Shown: one piece after another, positions 1 to 9,400 of the stretch
Layout of the letters: every line of letters starts with the position of its first letter
Numbering within the stretch: the stretch's first letter is position 1
The notes under the pieces: generated by a model
Seen by the model: only the letters and a program-made list of their open reading frames with translations
What the model was told of the DNA's origin: nothing
Databases searched by the model: none
Assembly (NCBI GenBank): GCA_038231495.1
Contig: JBBRLG010000256.1
Coordinates: 1-10,227, forward strand
Source of the DNA: JBBRLG01 sp038231495
GTDB taxonomy: Bacteria; Planctomycetota; Planctomycetia; Gemmatales; Gemmataceae
Direction of reading: 5' to 3'
Length of the DNA stretch: 10,227 nucleotides
Position numbers and translations under genes: made by a program

Positions 1-357
1 AACTACATAGCCCGCGTGGTGGTGCTGGCCAACGGCGGGGCAATCACCCGCGACCTGGTCGCGCCGCCGGGCCGGTTCGAGCGGCCGTGGCGGCCGCTGA
101 AAATGCAGGGCGGCCAGCTGCAAGGTCTCATCCAACAGCTGGTGCAGGTCGGCGTTCAGACGCTACCGGAGGGTACGCTCGAAAACCGCATCATTGGGGC
201 GGTGGAGCGCGAGTTGATCGAACAGGTGTTGGCCCAATGTAAGGGAGTGCAGGTGACCGCGGCGAAAATGCTCGGCATGAACCGCAACACGCTGCACAAG
301 AAGGTCAGCGGCTTTACCCCGCCGGGGGAAAATAGCGTGGCCCACGACAGCGACTGA
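1..357 (+). CDS. Sigma-54-dependent Fis-family transcriptional regulator (NtrC-like), C-terminal fragment
   Basis: The reading frame is already open at base 1 (N-Y-I-A-R before the first GTG), so this is the C-terminal 118 residues of a longer gene that begins outside the window. Residues 1-20 (ARVVVLANGGAITRDLV) match the end of the AAA+ sigma-54-interaction domain, where NtrC-type proteins read 'RAVVLA-G-I---DL'. After a linker, about residues 68-102 form a Fis-type DNA-binding domain: ERELIEQVL, then GVQVTAAKMLGMNRNTLHKKV, with the family signature (G-x-Q-x-x-AA-x-x-LG-(I/M)-NR-x-TL-x-KK). In this family the AAA+ domain hydrolyses ATP to remodel sigma-54 RNA polymerase and the Fis helices bind upstream enhancer sites. 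Whether a receiver or PAS domain lies at the N-terminus cannot be seen. The gene ends with two in-frame stops (TGA TAG), and a strong hairpin follows 23 bases later. The next gene is convergent, so there is no operon to the right. The family call is firm; the regulated genes are unknown. Confidence 0.93.
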   Translation, partial: NYIARVVVLANGGAITRDLVAPPGRFERPWRPLKMQGGQLQGLIQQLVQVGVQTLPEGTLENRIIGAVERELIEQVLAQCKGVQVTAAKMLGMNRNTLHKKVSGFTPPGENSVAHDSD

Positions 358-379
358 TAGTCGTGCGCGATCAATCATG

Positions 380-427
380 CGAAGCGGGGCAGGGTCGTTC
401 CTCCTGGAACTCCCCTGCCCCGCTTCG
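380..427. terminator. Hairpin terminator shared by two convergent genes
   Basis: The arms at 380-394 (CGAAGCGGGGCAGGG) and 413-427 (CCCTGCCCCGCTTCG) are perfect reverse complements, a 15-bp GC-rich stem. Inside the 18-nt loop a second stem, GTTCC (397-401) with GGAAC (406-410) around TCCT, extends it across a symmetric TC/TC internal loop. On the plus strand the hairpin runs into TTTT (428-431), a short U-tract expected of an intrinsic terminator for the regulator gene. On the minus strand it lies 26 bases after the stop of the giant gene but has no U-tract, so termination there would be weaker or rely on the stem alone. The position in the 95-base gap between two gene ends supports the reading. 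Confidence 0.8.
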
Positions 428-452
428 TTTTGCAAACAGACGTCTGCGGCGG

Positions 453-3400
453 TTACTTCGTGAACTTGCCGTAGTACTCGGTCGATCCCAGGAAGTCGCC
501 GAGGACCACTTCGTCGCGCGTGCCGCTTTGCAGCGCGGCCACAAAGCTGGCCAACCCCGAGTCCGGGTCGCGTCGCAGGTACACGCGGTAGTACACCCCG
601 ACGAGGACGTTGCTGGCCGACGATGAAGTCAAAACGGACAGCGCCACGCTCTGGTTCGACGCGCCCGCGGCCAATCTGCTGCCGTAGAGCGACCGGCTGT
701 TGTCGTCCAGCGGCGCCCCCAGGACGTCGGCGAACAAGGCCGTCAGGAAGTCGAAGTTGTTGCCCTTGCCCCGCGTCTGGAAGTATTCGGCCGAGCCGTA
801 CAACAACGACTGCACCTGTTCCAGCGTCGCCCCCTGCTTCACAGAGGTGACAAAATTGGAGCTTTCCGCCGCCGACGGCTGGCGGTTCAAGGCATGGTTG
901 AACACGTTGGAGACGTACAGGAACCGGTACTCGTCGCTCGTAGCGATCTGCGTCACCACGTCTTGCCGCGTCTTGCCCTGACGTAGCTCCGTGGTGAAGA
1001 AGTTGAGGGCGTTCAGGTCCGCACCGCGGTTCAGCAGATCGGTGAAGACCTGGTTGAGCCACTTCCGGTCCAGGGTACTGTCGTAAACCGGGATCAGCTT
1101 GTTGGAGTACTCCACCGAAGCCACGATGGAGCCTAGCACGCCCTCTTCGCGGAAACCGTTCAAGAGGTTCGAGACGTAGTACGTTACGCCGTCGGCGTCG
1201 GCGACGTGGCCGAGGAGGGCTGTGAAGTCCGCGTTCACCTCGACCGTGTAGGCGTCCGTCGTGGTAAGGATGGCCAGGGCCGTAAGGAAGCGCGAACCGT
1301 TCTTCGCCAGCAGCGTGCCCCACTTCTGCACGCCCGCCGGATCGATCCCGTGCCCGAACACGTCCTGGTAGACGCCGTTGAGGAACGAGAACGGCGACGG
1401 CTTGTTCTGCTTGAAGTAGAACGCGTCCGAGGCGAGAACCCGTGCCCGCACGTCGACCAGCGTGTCGCCGTTGTTTATCAGTCCGATGTAGAAGCTCAGA
1501 CCCTTGGCGTCCGGCGGCGTGCCCAACGACTTGTTGAACAGGCCCGTGACGTAATTGGTGCGGAACTCCTGGCTGTTGGTAATCTCCAACGCGGCGTCGA
1601 AGCGGTGCAGTCCGTTTTCCAGCTGGTTGGTGAAGAACGCCAGGCTGTTCGGGTCGATCTCGCGGTGCAACAGGTCGCGGAAAGCCTGCGACACCCACGT
1701 TTGATTGGCGCTGCCGCTGGCCACCACGGCCGCGATCGTGATCGTGAACGTCTGCGGGGCCGAAATGTTCACGCCGCCGTTCGCGGTGCCGGCGTCGTCC
1801 ATCAGGCGCACCGTCACCGTGGCGGTGCCGATGTTCTTGTTGGCGGGGCCGAACGTTAGCGTGCCGTCCGGCGCGATGCTGGGCTGCACGGTGAACAGGT
1901 CCGGCCGGTCGGTGGTGACGATGAACGTCAAGCCCTGGTTTTGCTCGTTGCCCACGCCGGCACTGATGTTGGTCACAAAGCGCGGCACGGTCGTCGTGCC
2001 GCTAAAGACTTTCACCGTCACATTCGGCCCGACCGTGAAGCTCGGGGTCTGGTTGACCAGCAGGATGGTGATCTTGAACGTTTGCAGGACGCCGGTGTCC
2101 TGGCCGCCGTTGGCCGTGCCACCGTTGTCGAGCGCCCGGACGTAAACGGTGGTGGTGCCGGACTGGAACGCACCGGGGGTAAAGGTCAACGTGCCGTTGC
2201 TGGCGATGGCCGGCTGCACCGCGAACAGGCTCGGGGTATCCGACTGCACGATGAACGTCACGGTCTGGTTGGACTCGATGGGCTGGCCGGGGTTGATGTT
2301 GGTCGCCCAGTTCGGGAACGACGCCGGGCCGGAGTTTTCGAGCACCGACTCGTCCGGACCCTTCGTGAAGGTGGGCACCTGGTTGAAGTACAGGACGGTC
2401 AATTTCCCCGTCGCCTCGTTCGCACTGAACGCCGTGGTATTGCCGTTGGCCGTGGTGTCGGCGGTGCCGCCGTCGGTGTTGTTAGGCTGCGTGAGGCCGG
2501 ACGATAGATCCCACGCCCGGAACTTGAAAGTCTGGTCGCCGACGAAGAACTGGAGCGGCACGAAGCGGACGCGGTTGTAGCTGGCATTTTCGAGCAACCG
2601 CGCGTTGAGTTCCGACGGCGTGCCGAAGTCCGTCCACGACGCACCGCCGTCGCGGGAGTATTGCCACTTGCCGAAGAAGCTGTCGGTGTTCGTGACCGCG
2701 ATGCCCTTGATGGCGCCAGGATTGGCGTCGGTAATGTTCGCACGAACGAGGATCGTCGGCACGTCGGTGCCGGCGTCGTTTAAGTTGTCTTCAAAGAGGT
2801 TGTTCAGCAACACCGTTTCGTTGGCCGGTAGCACGGGCGCGGCGTTGGCCCCCGGCTGGAAGAAGGCGCGGCCGACGAAGATGTCGCCCGGATTCTCGCC
2901 CGGAATCTGGTTCTGATTCTGGTCGATCTTCGTGCCGTTGAAATCGGCCACGTCCGGCCCGACGAATACGCGGTAGAGGCCCGGCGTGGTCTGGGGTGCG
3001 AAACTGATCTGGTACTTGACCTGGTCGCCGTTGGGGTCGAACAGGGTCACGCCCGTCGGGGTCACGGAGTTGCCCAGGGGGTCTAGAATTTTAATCTGGG
3101 ACAGGGTCAACGAGGACGGGTCGATCGACTTGCTGAAAGTCACGAACACGGTGTTCAGGGTCGATCCGACCGGCGCGGTGAGGGAAACAATACTCGGCCC
3201 CGAGTGGTCGGTCGAGAACGTGAAGATGCCGCGCCCCTGGAGGGCCGCCGCCAACACGCCCTGCTTGGGATCGAACTGGAGGTCGAGGACCGGCGAGTGG
3301 GGCAGGCCCGCGGCCGGACTTTTCCAGTTCTTGCCGCCGTCCACGGTGGCGAAGACGCCACTGTCGTTGCCGACGTAAATCGTGCCGTTCGGGGCGGCGG

Positions 3401-6400
3401 CGGTGACGCCGGGGTCGAAGGCAATCGTGTGCGTTTCCACGTTGGCCAGGTTGCCGGAGATGTTGGTCCAGGTCATGCCGCCGTCGTTGGTCGCCCAGAC
3501 ATGAGGGATGCTGAGGCCGCCGAACACGGCGAAGGCGTGGAGCGCGTTATTGGGATCGACGACGATTTCGTTGACCTGCGCTTTCGGCAGGCCGTTGTCG
3601 CGCTCCGGGAAGCCGTCGGCGCCGGTATTGGTGGTGACGAAAATTTCACCCTTATTCGTACCGGCGTAGTAGAAGCCGGGCTTGGAAAGGGCAAACGCCA
3701 CCGCCGTTACCAAACCGCCGGTGGGCGAGATGGTGGAGCTTAACGGATCAAACGCGTTGTTGGTCGTGCGCGTGAGGTACACCTTGTCCGTGCCGAACAG
3801 CAGTTCGTTTTGGAAGACGCCGCTGTCGAAAACCTTGTTCGGATCGACCGCCAGCGCCGGGAACATGGCGCCGCGGTCCTGGACGCTAATGCCGGGACTG
3901 GTGATGGGGTTGAAGGTGAGACCGCCGTCGAGGGAGAAGTCCGGACGCAGTCCGATGTTCTGCCCGAACGAGTCAACGCTAATGCGGGCATATTGCCAAA
4001 CGCGGAAAACGGTGGACGGCGTGCCGGCCGCCGCGCCCGGCACCGGCGCGACCACGCGGACCGTGCCGGCGTTCTGGACGTCCAGGCCCGTGCCGCCCGG
4101 CCCGGTTAAGCCCTCGGACGAAAAGCCGGCCAGACCCGCGGAAGCCACGCCCGCAGTCCCGGCACCCAGCTGGGTGGTGTAGTACTGGTTGTGTTTGGCC
4201 GGATCGACGCCGACCGAGGTCAGTGCCGTGATTTGCAGGTTGCCGTTGATCGAAGAGATTTTCAAGCCGGGAGTGATGCCCGGCGTCGCGGCGGACAGGA
4301 TGCCGAAGCCGCCACTGGAATAGTCGTAGGTGAAGCCCCTGGACACGCCGCGGAAGACGCCGCCGTCCGTACCAATTACCAGCCGCCCCTGGCCGTCAAA
4401 GGACAGGTTGTTAATCGAGGGCGGCAGGTCGCGCTTCAAACCCGGGAACGTGCTGCTTTCCTGCTCGAGGTCGTACCAGGAAACGCCTTCGCCGATGTAC
4501 GGGTCGTCAGCGTCCGCGGGCGGATAGAGGTCGCCGCTGCGATCCCCCGCTAAGTCTTTCGTGAGGTCGTCGCCGGTGTTCTCGAAGGCGAGGATGTCGG
4601 TTTGGTGGCCGTCGTTCATGTTGCCGGTGTCAACGCGGATGAAGGCATGCGATAAGCGGAGTCGTAGCGGCACGAAGGCCTCGGGGCCTTCGGGCGCGTA
4701 CCGCCGTGAACCGCCGACGTACACGACGTTGGGATTCGTCGGATCGACCGCGAGCGCGCCGACGTTGCTGGCGTCGTTGCCGAGCAAGTTGATGTCTTTG
4801 AAGTTATGATCCAAACCGGGAATCTCGGTGCCGTCCTCGGGATCACCGTCGCCAAACGGGGTGGTGTTTTGCCGCAGCATGATTTTGGTGAAATTGCTGA
4901 GGTTGTCGCTGGTCTTGTACAACCCAAGCTCGCGGCCGTAATCGACATTCGGGGGCGTGTTGTTGCCCGGCGGGGTGCCCATCAAGACGTAAACGTTGGC
5001 TTCGTCGCCGACGCGGCCGCTGCCAATGGCGAGGGTGATGCGTCCAACACCCGCACCGAAGGGCAGGTTGGAATTGGGGTACAAGTCGCCGCCGACGATC
5101 TGGTCCCACGAGTTGCCCTTGTTAATGGTCCGCCACACGCCGGCGGTCGGGCCGCCGTTTGCCAGGCCGATGTTGCCGAGGGCGACGAGCAACCGGTTGC
5201 TGTTGAACGGATCGATAACCAAGTCGGTCACGGAAGCCAGCGGCGTGCCGGCACCCAGGAACTTCGGCGGGTTGGCGGTACCGGCCAGGCGCATCGTAGC
5301 CGGGTCGAGGACATCGACCCACGTCAGGCCGCCGTCCGTCGAGCGGTACACGCCGGGGCCGTTGGCACCGCCGGCAGCAACGCCGGCATACACCGTATTG
5401 GGATCGTTGTTGTCGATGACAATTTTGCTGATGCGTGCCGAGCCGACGACGGTGCCGCTGTTACCGATGATGGTCCACGTCTTGCCGCCGTCGGTGGACT
5501 TGAGCACGCCGACGCCATAGCGCGAATCGGGGTTGAGGTCGGCCACGCCCGTGCCGGCGTAGAGGATCAACGGATTCGTTTTGGCAATCGCCAGGGCACC
5601 GATCGGCGCACGCACCGGCTGGCCGCTGCTATCGTTCAGGTAGTCGAGACGGGGAATCCAGGTGTTGCCGCCGTTGGTCGTTTCCCAGATGCCGCCGTTG
5701 GGCGTGCCGATGTAAAGGTGGTTGCCGCTGCGGTCGCTGGGATCGACGACGACCGCCGTGGTGCGGCCGGTGACGTTGACGTAATCGACTCCCTGGTTCG
5801 TCGTGTCGATGGGGCCGGGACCGACCGCCTTGAACTCCGTGAAGCTCGGGCCCTGCAAGAAGAACGTGATGGTCGAAACCGGGGAGGCAAGACCCACGCG
5901 ATCGATGGTCCGCACGCCGATCGTGTGGAGGCCGGGGACGAGACCAGGTACGGTGAAGGTGAAATTGCCTGCCGGGTCCACGGTCAGCACTTTGAAGTCG
6001 TCGGTCTGGTTGAAGCCGTCGTTGTTCGGGTCGAATTCCACATAGGCAATATTGTTGACCGAGCCGTTGTCGTTGACGTTGCCGTTGATCGTGGTATCGG
6101 TCGTGTGCGGCGTGTTGCCGTTGGGGTCGCCCACGAAGCCGGGGTTCTGCAACCGCACGCTGCTCAGGATGGGCGGCACCCCGTCCACAAAGCTCGCGAT
6201 CAATTTGACTTGATCGACGCCGACAATGAGTTTGCCCTGGTTATTCGTCTCCGCGATGCGCAGCCGGATCGTCTTGCCGGCGAACGCCGACAGGTCGTTG
6301 TCCGTGATCGTGAAGAGCACCGAGGAGTTGGTCGGGTCGGACGGCTTGGTGACGAACTCGGCCCGGAGGACGCCGTGCGCCCCGTCGATGCCCAGCAGAT

Positions 6401-9400
6401 CGCCGGCCGGGTCCATGATGTCCACCCGGACCTGCTGATTGGCGACGCGGGTGTTCTCGGTCCGGTAATCGAGGGCGGGGGTAAGGTTCGTGTTCGTGAA
6501 CGGCGCGTCGCTTTGGAGGTACAGCGTCAGCGACAGCGTAACCGCACCCGCCGTGTTGGCGTTGAACGGGATGAAGATGTCCTGGTACAGCGCGTGCGTG
6601 CCGCTATACGTGTTGATCGCGTTCGGGTTAAAGCCGTTGACGGAAATCGGATTAAGATTGGCCTCATCGAGCATCGCCTGGTAGTTGCCCTGGGGCGGGA
6701 TCGGCACCAGGCTGCCGCTGAGGGGGCTAACGCCGCCGGTCTGCGAACTCCAGCGGCCGTGGCTGCCGCCAAACTGGTCGGGCAGGTCGTACGTCTGCCA
6801 GCCGAGCAAGTTGCCCGTTGCACCGGTCAAATCGGCCGCCTCAAAGCCGGGATTGCGCACCAGGTTGATGACGCTCACGCCGATGGCGATGTGGAAGGTC
6901 GTGACGCGCACGAGCGGGTCGTTGAGCGCGGTCACGTCCGTCGGGTTGGACGAGAAACCGCCCGCCAGATAGGGAGTCGGCGGCTGAAACGTGCCGTCGC
7001 CGTTGCCCAGGAACGTCAGAATGTTGACATCGTTGGTTTGGTTTGCACCCGGCAGCGTCGTCACCACCAGGTCGAGGTTGGCGTCGGCGTCCAGGTGCGT
7101 GGCGACAATGGACTTCAGTGCAATCGTCTGTTGCGCGGAATTGATGCCGAGGGATGTCATGATCGCCTGGCCGAAGCCGGTGGCGTCCTGGTTCAGTAGC
7201 ACGGCAATACCGCCGGTCGTGACGCCGTTGGACTTGCTGGCGACCGCGAGATCGGGGTAGCCGTCGTTGTTGAAATCGCCGACGGTGATGCTGCCGGGGT
7301 TGATGATACCCGTGGTATAGATGCCGCGGATGTGGAACTTGCCGGCCCCGTCGCCCTCCCACAGCTGGACGTGGCCCGGTGCCGCGTCGTCGGCGACGAC
7401 AAAGGCCAAAACGCCATTCTTCAGGAAGTCGCCGACGGCGACGGCGGAGGCGTCCACGTCGGTCGCGAACTCGTTGTCGCCCTGGAAGGTGCCGTTGCCG
7501 TTGCCCAGCAGAATCGAAACGCCCTTTTGGGTCACCGAGGGCAGCCCGGTCTTACGGTCGTGCGCCACGACGAGGTCGAGTTTGCCGTCGTTGTCGAGGT
7601 CGCCGAGGACGACCTGGGTGGGCTGTTCGCCGACGAACACTTCCTGGATCGGCGCGAACGAAGTCGAGTCGATCGTGCCCGACACGCTCTTGTTTTTCAG
7701 AATGCCGATCACGCCGTCTTCCCGGTCGGCGACGATAATGTCCGGCTTGGCGCCGCCGGTGATTTTCCCGATGGTCACACTCACCAGGTCGCGGACGTTG
7801 TGCCCTGGCAGCGCGGGGTTGAAGAAGACCGGCGGGGCGTAGGCACCGCCGCCCATGCCCTTGTACACGGCCACGCGGGGGCCGTTGGCCGAGTCGTTCT
7901 CAACGACCACCAGGTCCAGGTTGCCGTCGCCGGTCAGGTCGCCCGACGTGATGGCGATGGGGTTGTTCAACCCGGGGGTGTCCGTGGTCTGGACGAAGGT
8001 GCCGTCGCCGTTCCCCTGGAGGATGGTGACGTCGGCGCTGCCGGCGTTTGCCGTCGCCACGTCGACCATGCCGTCGGCGTTGGTGTCGCCGATCGCCAGG
8101 GCGACCGGGTTGGACCCGGTCCGCGCGACCTTGGGCGCGGCGAAATTAATAACCGCCGTGCTGAGGTTTTTGAGGACGGACACCTGGCCGCCACCGAAGT
8201 TGCCGCCGATGACGACGATGTCTTTCTTGCCGCCGCCGCTGACGTTTTGCAAGGCAAGGGCGGACTCGTTGAAAATGCCGTCGTTGAAAGACAACGGCGC
8301 GGCGAGGTTGCCGGCACCGTCGTTGGCAAACACGTAAACCTTGCCGAAATTGGTGCCAACCACGTCGTCCAGGAAACCACCGCCCGCCTGCACCTTGCCG
8401 GCCGCCAGCGCCGAGAAAGTGATGGCACTCAGCGTGGTGTTGGTCAGCGCAATCGTGCCAGGCCTACTCTGGTTCGTGAACCGCAGCGTGCCACCGCTGG
8501 AGCCGCTGACAAGGATGTCGGGTAAGAAATTGCTCGACGTAAATGCGGCCGTAATCGCTTTGGGAACGAGGACGCCGGTCGACGGATTCCCAAACGTCCC
8601 GACGGTCGTGACGACGGCCGCCGCAAACTGGCCGTTCCCGGTGTTGCGCAGAATGCTAAAGCTATAATTATTCGACGCGTCTCGGGTGGCGTTGGCTACG
8701 ATAAGGTCCGGGCGGCCGTCGCCGTCCACGTCGGCGGCCACCATGTTATCGGGGTTCAGGCCACCCTCGGCAAAGCTCGTACCGCCGGAGAAGTTGAGCA
8801 CGCCGGGTTGGTTGGCATTATTGGTGAAGACCGTGACGTTGTTTGCGCGGCTGCTGGCGACGGCGATGTCCGGCAAGCCGCCAAAGCCAAAGAGGGGAGT
8901 CACGACCAGCGCGGCAGGCGTTGCACCGGACGGCAAGTTCAGGATAAAATCCGGAGTCAGGTTGTAGCCGCTGTTGCCGGATTTGGGTCGACCTTTGTAG
9001 ATGTCAATTTGGCGGCCTTGGGCGTCCGCGACCACGAGGTCGAGGTCGCCGTCGCCGGTCAGGTCCTGGAGTGCTACACCGATGGGCTGAGCGCCGGAGA
9101 AGGAGGTAGGAGATATCGGGGTCGGGTAGTTGGACATCGCGCCCAGGGTGCCATCGCCCGGCACGCTGATGACGGAGATGTTGCCGGCGCCGAAGTTGGC
9201 CGCGACCAGCTGCTGCGTGTCCGTAATCGGCAAACTGTGGACGAGATCGAAGAGCTGGTTGCCGCGGACGAAGACCGTGTAGGTGTCCAGGGGCAGCGGG
9301 GCGCCGCCGTTGTACGCCAGCGTGACGAAGGTCTGGGTGCCGTCGAGGGTCGCCGAATCGACGCTGATCGGCTTGCCGTGCGAGTCGAAAATGAAGTAAT

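Noticed and set aside
16..357. Reading the regulator as a complete small gene starting at the GTG at 16
   Set aside because: The frame is open to base 1 and the residues before the GTG continue the AAA+ domain, so it is the end of a longer gene.
437..446. Perfect 10-base palindrome CAGACGTCTG just after the giant gene
   Set aside because: Too short and isolated to interpret; a palindrome of this size can occur by chance.
163..1698. Open frame of 511 codons on the minus strand in another frame
   Set aside because: It overlaps both the DUF4214 region and the regulator gene, is rich in Arg/Gly/Pro and shows no family motif; it is an out-of-frame shadow.
3310..5840. Asp-box region as an active sialidase or GH74 glycosidase
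   Set aside because: Asp boxes are structural; I could not find the arginine triad, Tyr/Glu pair or catalytic aspartates needed for such a claim.
4806..7199. Long open frame of 797 codons on the plus strand, antisense to the giant gene
   Set aside because: Its composition is dominated by Val, Arg, Gly, Ala and Asp without domains, as expected of the complement of a GC-rich gene. The minus-strand frame has clear domain motifs throughout the same stretch.
7332..8525. Plus-strand open frame of 397 codons opposite the FG-GAP region
   Set aside because: Antisense shadow; its repeated VAxxDGD-like strings merely mirror the FG-GAP codons.
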